A stretch of 64,000 nucleotides of DNA. It comes from Cereibacter ovatus. Its GTDB lineage: Bacteria; Pseudomonadota; Alphaproteobacteria; Rhodobacterales; Rhodobacteraceae. Every line of letters begins with the position of its first letter. Positions within the stretch are counted from its first letter, which is position 1. Below are positions 56,955 to 64,000 of this stretch, in pieces. The stretch is from assembly GCF_900207575.1 (NCBI RefSeq), contig NZ_OAOQ01000004.1, positions 213,866-277,865 on the forward strand, given 5' to 3'. The translations under genes and the position numbers were made by a program. Under the pieces are notes generated by a model, which searched no databases, was not told the origin of the DNA, and saw only the letters and a list, made by a program, of their open reading frames with translations.

Positions 56955-57320
56955 GTAAGCGGTGGCTCCAGGAGCATCTCGATCGTAAGCGCCGCGCCGA
57001 TCCTCTCCTGTCCGTGATCTGCCGAACGTGCGAATGATCGGGTGTTTTTCACGGGAGTGGACGTCAAAATGGACGGCTATATGGACGTCTCGCCGGATGG
57101 CTTTGCGGGGCGGATCGAGGTGGTTGAGGGTCCGTCGGGTCGGCGGCGGTGGAGCGATGAGGAGAAGGCCCGGATCGCCTCCGAGAGGTATCGCCCCGGC
57201 GTTCATGTCGCCGATGTTGTGCGGCGTTACGGGGCGAAGCGGTGGCAGATCTGCGACTGGCGCCTGCGCCTGACCAAGGGGCTGCTGGCACTTGCTGCCG
57301 ACGTGGGGCCGATTGTTTTC
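56955..57320 (+). mobile_element. IS66-family remnant (left end and tnpA start)
   Basis: The left terminus GTAAGCGGTGGCTCC fits the IS66 rule that ends begin GTAA; a second GTAAGCG is at 56985. The element carries the start of tnpA but no tnpB, no tnpC transposase and no right end, so it is a dead fragment. The right limit (about 57320) is where the tnpA-like translation stops making sense. Confidence 0.6.
57069..57320 (+). pseudogene. Truncated IS66 TnpA (accessory protein)
   Basis: From ATG 57069 the translation holds the TnpA-type helix-turn-helix region (RRRWSDEEKARIASERYRPG, VADVVRRYGAKRWQICDWRL) and then LLALAADVGP, near the usual C-terminal end of TnpA. After that the frame continues into unrelated sequence to 57791. 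It is interrupted by the next element. Confidence 0.6.
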
Positions 57321-58843
57321 GAACAGAATGTGCTTTGGCGGACTTGGTCGTCCGGCCTGAACAACGGCGAAGTGGTTGATGCATCGATAGAAACTGGAGG
57401 TTTCTGTCGCCATGGCCTGCAGGATTTCATAGGATTTAGCCCAGAACCCTGCAATTTCGGCTCACCGCATGAAGCACCGCTCCCGTCCTCCCGAGCAGAA
57501 CGATCTCTTCCGACCGCGCCTCGTCGACATGATCGACCTGCGCCACGAGCTGGTCGCGTTGGCGGCGCTGATCGACTGGGAGTTCTTCGAGCGCGAATGG
57601 GCCGGGTTCTTCCCGTCCACGACGGGTCGGCCGGCGACGTCGCCGCGGCTGGTGGCTTCTTTATCTGCAGCACGCGTTCCGGCTGTCAGACGAGGCTGTG
57701 GTCGCGCGCTGGGTCGAGAACCCGTACTTCCAGCACTTCACCGGCGAGACCTTCTTTCAACACCGCCCGCCGATTGACCCGACATCGCTGATCCGGTGGC
57801 GGAAGCGGATCGGGGAAGAGGGGGTCGAATGGCTGCTGACAAAGACCATCGAGGCCGGGCGGAAGTCGGGCACCGTTGATGATGCCAGCCTGGACGAGGT
57901 GGCGGTCGATACCACCGTCATGGAGAAGAACATTGCGCACCCAACGGACTCCCGGCTCTACGCGCGGGCGCGCGGCCAACTGGTGGATCTGGCCCGGGAA
58001 GCGGGCATCGATCTGCGCCAGACCTATGCGCGCCTTGCGCCACGGCTGGCGGCGCAGGTCGGCCGCTACGCGCACGCGAAGCAGTTCCGGCGCATGCGCA
58101 AGGCGTTGAGAACGCTGAAGGGCTACACCGGCCGCGTGATGCGGGACATCCGCCGGCAGATCGACGAGATCCCCGCAGGGCCGCTGCGCAAGCGGGTGCT
58201 GGACAAGCTCGTGCTGGTCTCGCGGCTGCTGCACCAGCGGCCGAAGGATCCCGGCAAGATCTATTCGCTCCATGAGCCCGAGGTCGACTGCATCTCAAAA
58301 GGGAAGGCCCGCGTCCGCTACGAGTTCGGCACCAAGGTCACCGTGGCCACCACGCTGACGGGTGGCTTCGTGGTCGGCATGCGCTCGCTGCAGGGGAACC
58401 CCTACGACGGCCACACCCTCGGCGAGGCGCTGGAGCAGGTCAGCATCCTCACCGGCCACCCGCCGAAGCGGGTTGTCGTCGATCGCGGCTACAAGGGCCA
58501 TGGAGTTCAGCACACCCAAGTCCTGATCAGCGGCACCCGCCGCGGCCTGACCCCGGCGTTGGCGAGGGTGCTCCGACGGCGCAGCAGCATCGAGCCCGAG
58601 ATCGGCCACATGAAGACCGACGGACGGCTGTCACGCTGCTTCCTGAAAGGCACCCTCGGCGACGCCCTCTTCGCCGTCCTCTGCGGCTGCGGCCACAACA
58701 TCCGCAAGATCCTCGCCCATGTGAGGGCTCTTCTTGCCGCCGTCATCGCCCTCGTCCTGGCGATGATCCGGCAGGCAGGAGCGAACCGACAGATACCGTC
58801 ATGCCGCGGCCTGATCGCGTTGTTCAGGCTGAACTTGGTAAAG
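57320..58843 (+). mobile_element. IS5-type insertion sequence, limits uncertain
   Basis: This stretch holds a full-length but frameshifted DDE transposase and abuts motE on the right. Ends were not defined: the right boundary is set at about 58843 because AAATTGC, also found at the left edge of the IS66 remnant, follows it. It sits inside or beside the IS66 fragment, suggesting nested insertion and then deletion of the IS66 right part. Confidence 0.5.
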
Positions 58844-58951
58844 AAATTGCTCAAGCAGACAGCAACGTCCTCGTCATTCGGTAGGGACGAGGGCGTTGCG
58901 GCCGGCGAGAAGCACACTTACGCTGTAGGCTGCTTCGGCAGACATGCCTGA
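57469..58951 (+). pseudogene. IS5-type transposase, frameshifted
   Basis: Frame one (from ATG 57469, MKHRSRPPEQNDLF... to about 57656) and frame two (from about 57657, LLYLQHAFRLSDEAVVARWV onward) together give a transposase with DDE-type motifs (DEVAVDTTVMEK; VVDRGYKGHG; EPEIGHMKTDGRLSRCFLKG). The join reads GTGGC-TTCTTTAT where an intact copy should have five more bases, so a small deletion broke the frame. The second frame reads past the likely element end into motE antisense before its stop at 58951. Confidence 0.75.
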
Positions 58952-59437
58952 CATCACGGCCGCCGCTGCTTCGGGGCGCATGCGCCCCACGAAGCCCGCT
59001 GCGAACTCGGGCGCCATCGCTTCGAACAATGCGGCCGCCTCTTTCGGCTTCATCGTTTCGTAAACCGATGTGAGGCGTGCCAGATCGCCTTCGGCGGCGC
59101 CGTCAGCGCGTGCGAGGGTCTCTGACAGTTCGGCCTCTGCCTCTGCCAACTCGGTCAAACGTGACTCGATCGCCGTCTCGGCAAGGTCGAGTGCAGCGCG
59201 GCGTTCTTTCAGCGCATCTTCCTGCGCGCGGACCTCCGATTCGCGGTCGCGCAGCGCCTCGGCCAAGGCAAGTGGCGGCTCGGGGCAATTCAGAGGGGCG
59301 CCGTCCGTCGCCGCGTCGGGCGCACGGGCCATCGCCACACCCAAGCCAGAGCCAAGCCGCATTGCCCCCGACGAGGCGAGCAGCAGCGCAAGAACAATCA
59401 GGGCCCCGCGTCCCTTGGGCCGAAACCGACCGCTCAT
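58874..59437 (-). CDS. Flagellar MotE-like protein
   Basis: This 187-residue protein has an N-terminal membrane anchor (ALIVLALLLASSGAMRL), a coiled coil (about 60-120) and a C-terminal MgtE-N-like domain with YETMKPKEAAALFEAMAPEF and MRPEAAAAVMSGMSAE. MotE of alphaproteobacteria supports motor assembly, reportedly as a chaperone for MotC in Sinorhizobium. It ends just outside the mobile DNA, so the C-terminus (LVPTE) may be intact. It overlaps the coiled-coil gene upstream by ATGA. Confidence 0.85.
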   Translation of the reverse strand: MSGRFRPKGRGALIVLALLLASSGAMRLGSGLGVAMARAPDAATDGAPLNCPEPPLALAEALRDRESEVRAQEDALKERRAALDLAETAIESRLTELAEAEAELSETLARADGAAEGDLARLTSVYETMKPKEAAALFEAMAPEFAAGFVGRMRPEAAAAVMSGMSAEAAYSVSVLLAGRNALVPTE

Positions 59438-59820
59438 GCTTCAACCTCGGCGTCTTCGCGAAGGCTGCGCCGCCGGACGAAACGAAGCCGCCGGTCGGCC
59501 TCGGGTTCGAACTCGGCCCGCGCCTCTGCCGGTGTGTCCGGCAGGTCGTGCATCGAGGCGAGCAGAAGATCCAGCCGGGAGGCGACGGATTCGGCCCGTC
59601 CCGTCAGGGCTTCAAGCGAGCTTGCCGAAATCGTGGCCGCGGCCCGTGCCTTGTCAAGCGCGCGGGTCATGTCGTCGACCTGTGCCGACAGGACGGCAAT
59701 CGCACCGCCCATTCCGCCTTCCAGCGTGGAAAACCGCCGCAGGCGCTGGGACAGAACATAGCAATAAAGCGCAGCCCCAAATGCACCGCCAGCCATCAGG
59801 ATGTCCGCGATGAGTGTCAT
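59434..59820 (-). CDS. Membrane-anchored coiled-coil protein in the fliL-motE operon
   Basis: This 128-residue protein has one N-terminal membrane helix (IADILMAGGAFGAALYCYVL), a helix-rich middle (STLEGGMGGAIAVLSAQVDD, then MTRALDKARA) and a basic/acidic tail. It may be of the DUF6468 type found by flagellar genes, but I am not sure. It sits 9 bp after fliL and overlaps motE. Confidence 0.7.
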   Translation of the reverse strand: MTLIADILMAGGAFGAALYCYVLSQRLRRFSTLEGGMGGAIAVLSAQVDDMTRALDKARAAATISASSLEALTGRAESVASRLDLLLASMHDLPDTPAEARAEFEPEADRRLRFVRRRSLREDAEVEA

Positions 59821-59829
59821 TCCGACCTC

Positions 59830-60312
59830 CTAGTTCAGCACGAATTCCGTCACCAGAAGGTCGCGCACGCGGCCCTCTCCGGTGACGATCTGGATACGGC
59901 GCAACATCTGCGCCCGAAGCTCGACCAAGGCGGCTGGATCTTCCAGCCGCGAGATTTCGACCGCTCGAAGATAGCCGTTCAGCACATCCAGGATGCGTGG
60001 CATCAGCAGCGCGACCTCGGACGTGTGGTTCGCACCCACCTCAAGTTGGGCGGCAAACCTCAGGTGCGACATCGACGCGCCCCGCCCCAGGCTGATGACG
60101 ATCGGCTCCACCGGAACAAAGGCAAGATCAGGCAGCGGCGTCACCGCTGGCTCTGTGACCGTCTGATGGTCGGACGACCCGAGAATCAGCCCCGACCAGG
60201 TGGCCCAGAACCCCCCGCCGCCCAGCAAAAGCGCCAGCACGAGTCCAAGGATCAGCGGAAGCTTCGACCGCTTCCGTGGCGCTTCGGGTTGCTGTTCCGT
60301 GGCATCTGCCAT
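59830..60312 (-). CDS. fliL: Flagellar basal body-associated protein FliL
   Basis: FliL surrounds the stator and affects torque. The 160-residue protein has a membrane helix (LPLILGLVLALLLGGGGFWA) and a periplasmic SPFH-like domain (FVPVEPIVISLGRGASMSHL, LEDPAALVELRAQMLRRIQI) ending in LLVTEFVLN, as FliL proteins do. It is divergent from fliF, with a CtrA-like box between. Confidence 0.92.
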   Translation of the reverse strand: MADATEQQPEAPRKRSKLPLILGLVLALLLGGGGFWATWSGLILGSSDHQTVTEPAVTPLPDLAFVPVEPIVISLGRGASMSHLRFAAQLEVGANHTSEVALLMPRILDVLNGYLRAVEISRLEDPAALVELRAQMLRRIQIVTGEGRVRDLLVTEFVLN

Positions 60313-60357
60313 GATCGTCTCCGTCCCTTCGATGTCCGTTCTATAAACCGGATCCTC

Positions 60358-60372
60358 CTAACCGATTGTTAA
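60358..60372. promoter_or_regulatory. CtrA-like box between fliL and fliF
   Basis: CTAA-CCGATTG-TTAA matches the CtrA consensus TTAA-N7-TTAA at 7 of 8 fixed bases. It lies 46 bp upstream of the fliL ATG and 59 bp upstream of the chosen fliF start, suitable to control both directions. Confidence 0.6.
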
Positions 60373-60430
60373 GCCACATCCGGCATTGCTGATGCGGCAA
60401 GGCAGAAGCCAGCCACTTTCGGAGACCGAT

Positions 60431-62020
60431 GTGCAGAACCTGATTTCGATGTGGAGCGCGCTTGATGGCCGGAAACGCGCGGTGGTCGCAGGGGCGACAC
60501 TGGCAATGTTTCTTGCCGTTTTCGGCCTTTCGCGGCTTGCCGGGCAACCCAGCATGGCGCTGCTTTACGCCGGCCTTGAAGGCCAGGCTGCCGGAGAGGT
60601 GATTGCCGCGCTTGATGCGCAGGGCGTCGCCTACGAGGTCAGGGGCGATTCGATCCATGTCGATGCAGGCCAGCGGGATCAGGTTCGCATGACGCTTGCG
60701 GCCGAGGGCCTGCCGGCCTCTGGCGCTGCGGGTTATGAACTGCTTGACGGTCTGTCGGGGTTCGGCACGACATCGCAGATGTTCGATGCGGCCTATATGC
60801 GGGCCAAGGAAGGCGAGCTGGCACGGACGATTCTCGCCACGCCGCAAGTGAAGGCCGCGCGTGTTCACATTGCCCGCGCCCCGGCGCAACCGTTCCGGCG
60901 GGACGAACGCGCCACTGCAAGCGTGACGGTGACAACGTCAGGCGGCACGTTGACGCCGGAACAGGCCAGTGCCTTCAAGCACCTGGTGGCCTCGGCCGTG
61001 ACCGGCATGAAGCCCGAGGATGTCTCGGTGATCGATAGTGTGGGCGGGCTGATCCTCGCGGGCACTGATCGCGATGCGACAACCTTGGCTGGCGACACAC
61101 GCGCCGCCGAGATGCGGCGCAATGTCGAGCGTCTGCTTGAAGCCCGCGTCGGACCCGGTCGGGCCGTCGTCGAGGTCAGCGTGGATGTCGAAACCGCCAC
61201 CGAAACGATTGTGGAAAAGAATTTCGATCCTCAGGGCCGGGTGCAGATCTCGTCCGAGACCCAGGAGCGCACCAGTTCTTCGACGCAGGGTTCGCCGGAT
61301 GTCACCGTGGCCTCGAACCTGCCCGAAGGGGATGCGAAGGGCGGCGATGGCGGAAAAAGCAACTCGAGCGAAACCCGCGAGACGGTAAACTTCGAGGTGT
61401 CCCAGACCCAGCGGGAACTGTTGCGCCAACCGGGCTCGGTTCGACGCATCACGGTGGCGGTGCTGGTGGATGGCCTGAAGACGACCGGCCCTGACGGCAC
61501 AGTGTCCTGGCAGGCGCGCCCTGAAGAGGAGCTGGCCGTTCTGCGCGAACTGGTCGGTTCTGCGGTCGGGCTGGACGAGTCGCGGGGCGACCGGCTTACA
61601 CTGCGGTCGCTGGCGTTCGAGGCGCCGCCGGACGCAGGAACGCTGGCCGAGGCGGGGCTGTTCTCTTCGCTGGGCACAGTCGATGCGATGACCTTGGTGC
61701 AGATGGCGGTGCTTGCCCTTGTGGCGCTGATCCTTGGGTTGTTCGTGGTCAGGCCGGTGCTGACCAATGCGCCGCCAAGCCTGCCTGGTCCAGCAACCCC
61801 GCTGGCACTGCCGGGGCTGGACGATACGGGGCTGGCGCTAACCGGCGAGATCGACGACGGCACCGACATGCCGAACTTCGCAATGATGACCTCCGATCCA
61901 CTTGAACTGGAGGACGACCTTGATCCCGTGGCCCGCCTCCGCCGCCTGATCGAAGAACGCCAGGCCGAATCGGTCGAGATCCTGCGCGGCTGGATGGAAC
62001 CGCAGAGGGAGGGCTCGTGA
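60431..62020 (+). CDS. fliF: Flagellar MS-ring protein FliF
   Basis: FliF builds the inner-membrane ring. The 529-residue protein from GTG 60431 has a first membrane helix (VVAGATLAMFLAVFGLSRLA), the ring-building motifs (PSMALLYAGLEGQAAGEVIA; YELLDGLSGFGTTSQMFDAA; VKAARVHIARAPAQPFRRDE), a Ser/Gly-rich periplasmic loop (STQGSPDVT) and a second membrane helix (LVQMAVLALVALILGLFVV), then a FliG-binding tail. GTG 60431 has CGGAG at proper spacing; upstream in-frame TTG/ATG (60386, 60392) would begin inside the CtrA/promoter region. It is coupled to fliH by TGATG. Confidence 0.93.
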   Translation: MQNLISMWSALDGRKRAVVAGATLAMFLAVFGLSRLAGQPSMALLYAGLEGQAAGEVIAALDAQGVAYEVRGDSIHVDAGQRDQVRMTLAAEGLPASGAAGYELLDGLSGFGTTSQMFDAAYMRAKEGELARTILATPQVKAARVHIARAPAQPFRRDERATASVTVTTSGGTLTPEQASAFKHLVASAVTGMKPEDVSVIDSVGGLILAGTDRDATTLAGDTRAAEMRRNVERLLEARVGPGRAVVEVSVDVETATETIVEKNFDPQGRVQISSETQERTSSSTQGSPDVTVASNLPEGDAKGGDGGKSNSSETRETVNFEVSQTQRELLRQPGSVRRITVAVLVDGLKTTGPDGTVSWQARPEEELAVLRELVGSAVGLDESRGDRLTLRSLAFEAPPDAGTLAEAGLFSSLGTVDAMTLVQMAVLALVALILGLFVVRPVLTNAPPSLPGPATPLALPGLDDTGLALTGEIDDGTDMPNFAMMTSDPLELEDDLDPVARLRRLIEERQAESVEILRGWMEPQREGS

Positions 62021-62613
62021 TGGCGCTGCGTCTGGAAGTGTTCGAGACTGAAACCGAAGAACCTGGGGATGTCATCGTCACCGATGCCGCCACGCTCGAG
62101 GAAGGTCGACTTGCCTCTTACGAGGAAGGCTACCGTGCGGGATGGGAGGATGCGGCGACCGCTCAGGCGTCAGAGCAGGCACAGCTTCGCGCCGACCTTG
62201 CGCGGAACATGCAGGCGCTTGGCTTTTCCTATCACGAGGCGCGTGTGCATGTTTTGCGGACGGTCGAACCGCTGATCGCCGCGGTGGTGGGCCGCCTGCT
62301 GCCGGAAATGGCCCGCGAGTCGCTTGCGCCGATCGTGCTGGAAACGTTGATGCCGCTTGCCGAACAGATGGCTGATGCCCCTGTCACCCTGTTGGTCAAC
62401 CCCGCGTCGCGCCCCGTCGTCGAGGCATTGCTGGAGCAGGCGACCGGCCTTCCCATCACATTGGTGGACGAGCCCACGCTTAGCGACGGCCAGGTGTCGC
62501 TTCGACTTGGCGCCGCGGAAACGCGGGTGGATCTGGATCACGCCGTGTCCGAGATTTCCTCGGTCGTCCGCCGTTTCTTCGACCTCACCGAACAGGAGAT
62601 CCGTCATGGATGA
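62020..62613 (+). CDS. fliH: Flagellar export regulator FliH-like
   Basis: FliH binds and restrains the export ATPase FliI. The 197-residue protein has the FliH-type Gly/Ala-x3-Gly start (YEEGYRAGWEDAATAQASEQ), a long helix and the C-terminal domain (LGFSYHEARVHVLRTVEPLI, AAVVGRLLPEMARESL). It has strong GAGGGAGGG spacing to the start. fliI itself is not in the window. It overlaps fliN by 8 bp. Confidence 0.82.
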   Translation: MALRLEVFETETEEPGDVIVTDAATLEEGRLASYEEGYRAGWEDAATAQASEQAQLRADLARNMQALGFSYHEARVHVLRTVEPLIAAVVGRLLPEMARESLAPIVLETLMPLAEQMADAPVTLLVNPASRPVVEALLEQATGLPITLVDEPTLSDGQVSLRLGAAETRVDLDHAVSEISSVVRRFFDLTEQEIRHG

Positions 62614-62872
62614 CTCGGAAACCAACCCTTTCAGCCAGGTGCCGATCGAGATCAGCATCTCAGTCGGACGAGCCAGGCCGCAGGTCCGGGAGCTGCTTCG
62701 CCTTCAGCGCGACGCGGTGTTGCCGCTTGATCGCAGAGTGGACGATCCGGTCGAGCTTTATGTGGGTGATCGGCTGATCGCGAGGGGTGAGCTGACCGAA
62801 CTCGACGGGGAACAGGCCGGTCAGCTTGCGGTCCGCCTTACCGAAGTGGCCAATCTGAGGGGCGGACTCTGA
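62606..62872 (+). CDS. fliN: Flagellar motor switch protein FliN (short)
   Basis: This 88-residue SpoA-domain protein (IPIEISISVGRARPQVREL-like PIEISISVGRARPQVRELL, then VELYVGDRLIARGELTELDG, VRLTEVANL) forms the C-ring with FliM. It is shorter than E. coli FliN (137) and nearly just the SpoA domain, as in many alphaproteobacteria. fliM and fliG are not seen here. Confidence 0.9.
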   Translation: MDDSETNPFSQVPIEISISVGRARPQVRELLRLQRDAVLPLDRRVDDPVELYVGDRLIARGELTELDGEQAGQLAVRLTEVANLRGGL

Positions 62873-63588
62873 TGCGATTTCTCCTGCCCGCGTTCGTCTG
62901 GCTTGTGTCGGTACTGCCGGCGGCGGCGCAGGATTTTTCGCTTGCCCTGGGCGATGGTGGATCACTTTCGACCCGTAGCATTCAACTTATCGTTCTGATC
63001 ACCCTGCTCAGCCTGGTTCCGGCGCTGGCTGTCATGGTGACCTGCTTCCCCTTCATTGTGACGGTCCTGTCAATCCTTCGCCAGGCGATCGGTTTGCCGC
63101 AGGCCCCGCCGAACATGCTGATCGTCAGTCTGGCGCTGTTCCTGACCTGGTATGTCATGGACCCCGTCTTCACCGAAGCCTGGGCCCGAGGCATAGGCCC
63201 GCTGACCCGGAACGAAGTCGACCTTCAGACCGCCTTCAGTGCGGGAATGGCGCCCTTCCGAACCTTCATGGCGGGTCGACTCGACGGCGATACCTTTGCC
63301 GCTTTGCAAGCCCTGCGGCCCGGCGAAAACTCTGCACCGCTCGATTCGCCGCTCTCGCTTCTGGTGCCGTCCTTCCTTTTGTCCGAGATCCAGCGTGCGT
63401 TCGAGATCGGCTTTCTGATCTACCTTCCGTTTCTTGTCATCGACCTTGTGGTCGCCGCCGTCCTGATGTCGATGGGGATGATGATGGTGCCACCGGCAGT
63501 CGTCTCCATGCCGTTCAAACTGGCATTCTTCGTGGTCGCTGATGGCTGGAGCCTGGTTTCCGGCGCGCTGGTCCGAAGTTATTTCTGA
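62872..63588 (+). CDS. fliP: Flagellar export gate protein FliP
   Basis: This gate subunit has 238 residues with a cleavable signal (FLLPAFVWLVSVLPAAAQ) as in other FliP proteins. The body has the conserved LITLLSLVPALAVMVTCFPF then FIVTVLSILRQAIGLPQAPP, and the closing IDLVVAAVLMSMGMMMVPPA, VVSMPFKLAFFVVADGWSLV. It shares a base with fliN's stop (TGATG). Insertion-sequence ends follow. Confidence 0.95.
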   Translation: MRFLLPAFVWLVSVLPAAAQDFSLALGDGGSLSTRSIQLIVLITLLSLVPALAVMVTCFPFIVTVLSILRQAIGLPQAPPNMLIVSLALFLTWYVMDPVFTEAWARGIGPLTRNEVDLQTAFSAGMAPFRTFMAGRLDGDTFAALQALRPGENSAPLDSPLSLLVPSFLLSEIQRAFEIGFLIYLPFLVIDLVVAAVLMSMGMMMVPPAVVSMPFKLAFFVVADGWSLVSGALVRSYF

Positions 63589-63879
63589 AGGCGGCGGCCC
63601 GAAGCCGGAATGGTTTCCGTCCAGTGACTTCCTGGAACCGCAGCACGCGAGGCGCCTGTTTCCGTCTCGGCAACCGGCGCCGACACCTTCGCCTCGATCG
63701 CCGCGACTATGAGTGCGTCCCCCCGCGCGAGGTCGTGGCGTCGCAACGTCATCGCCTTGGCGATGGTGTCAATCGGCTTACAAAACTGACCCCGGATCGG
63801 CGCCCAATTTTCACCCCCCGGCTCCGCGAGATCAGGGCCTGAGCCGACGGAACGGTCAGGTTGTGGAGGCGGCTCAGGC
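63589..63879. other. Non-coding IS-derived debris after fliP
   Basis: No intact gene is seen. The stretch around 63769-63826 (GTGTCAATCGGCTTACAAAA, then CTGACCCCGGATCGGCGCCC, AATTTTCACCCC) resembles IS21-type terminal sequences (TGTCAA...GACCCC), so a second, otherwise missing element may end here. A weak minus-strand frame (63579 to about 63780) has no recognisable match. Confidence 0.4.
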
Positions 63880-64000
63880 GGCTCTGTTGCACAAATCGGC
63901 TGAGGGCAAGAACTCCCCTTTCACCGGACAGACTTATCCCTTGGCCTCAGTGCTGGGTGTGCCGAGGTCGGTGAAGCGGTTGAGCACGGCGACACGGATC
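63880..64000 (-). mobile_element. Terminal part of an IS5/IS903-like element
   Basis: The terminus GGCTCTGTTGCACAAATC at 63880-63897 resembles IS903-group IS5 inverted repeats (GGCTTTGTTGAATAAATC). The element continues past the window end. A transposase 3' end reads on the minus strand inside it. Confidence 0.6.
63934..64000 (-). CDS. Transposase C-terminal fragment (cut by window end)
   Basis: The last ~21 codons on the minus strand read IRVAVLNRFTDLGTPSTEAK-G before TAA (63934-63936). This resembles the C-terminal tail of IS5-type transposases (IRVAVLNRFTxLG). The rest lies beyond the window. Confidence 0.55.
   Translation of the reverse strand, partial: IRVAVLNRFTDLGTPSTEAKG

Noticed and set aside
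56915..57079. Minus-strand open frame ending PPLTQFVREGGGTLME
   Set aside because: It looks protein-like but crosses the IS66-type terminus, has no start, and no family is recognised; it may be chance or a cut gene end.
63624..63842. 72-codon plus-strand open frame after fliP
   Set aside because: It is composed of IS-end-like sequence, has no motif and no ribosome binding site.

Overview
The window looks like a chromosomal segment of a Rhodobacteraceae-type alphaproteobacterium. The evidence is high GC, tightly packed genes with many 4-bp ATGA/GTGA overlaps, the conserved block parB-parA-rsmG-mnmG-mnmE-rho-hemJ | maf-aroE-coaE-dnaQ / secB-fxsA, a flagellar cluster of alphaproteobacterial type (MotE, short FliN, MotA without an adjacent MotB) and TTAA-N7-TTAA-like CtrA boxes. 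The species is not resolvable from the sequence alone. I saw no tRNA, rRNA or CRISPR array.

Layout. 0-4 kb: end of tamA, then tamB (outer-membrane translocation/assembly module). 4-8 kb: comF-grxC-nitrilase-marR-yihY on the minus strand, with a divergent methyltransferase. 8-11.5 kb: hemH, a small secreted peptide, two L,D-transpeptidases and a CAP-domain lipoprotein. 11.5-16.5 kb: a coupled operon of two ABC exporter half-transporters and a TrmA/RumA-type RNA methyltransferase. 16.5-21.5 kb: hslO, CoA-pyrophosphatase and CCA-adding enzyme, a second Nudix protein, then a REC-PP2C phosphatase divergent from an Hpt protein. 21.5-29 kb: ilvA, argG, and the chain maeB, ribokinase, class IV aminotransferase, sulfotransferase-like protein. 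29-36.7 kb: mutS, hrcA-grpE, and the operon rph-rdgB-ridA-like-hemW-DUF454.

36.7-48.3 kb is the replication-origin neighbourhood. parAB lie beside two perfect 16-bp parS sites (at 39.0 and 40.9 kb). The 417-bp intergenic region between hemJ and maf holds one perfect and several near-match DnaA boxes and is the predicted oriC. Genes to its left run leftward and genes to its right run rightward, as expected for replication forks leaving this point. SecB and FxsA end the block.

48.3-63.6 kb is a flagellar cluster: motA, an unrecognised 680-aa periplasmic protein with an AMIN-like N-terminus, a lytic transglycosylase, flhA-fliR-flhB and a FliJ-like protein in one direction; fliL-(coiled coil)-motE in the other; then fliF-fliH-fliN-fliP. 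CtrA-like boxes sit before motA and between fliL and fliF, and a third precedes the REC-PP2C gene at 21 kb. This suggests one CtrA-linked regulon. The cluster is interrupted by transposon debris (IS66-type remnant plus a frameshifted IS5-type transposase), and more IS ends follow fliP to the window edge.

No wholly new defence or mobile system stands out. The best leads are the oriC/parS architecture, the CtrA-box set, the MotA-linked AMIN-like/transglycosylase pair and the aminotransferase-sulfotransferase operon.
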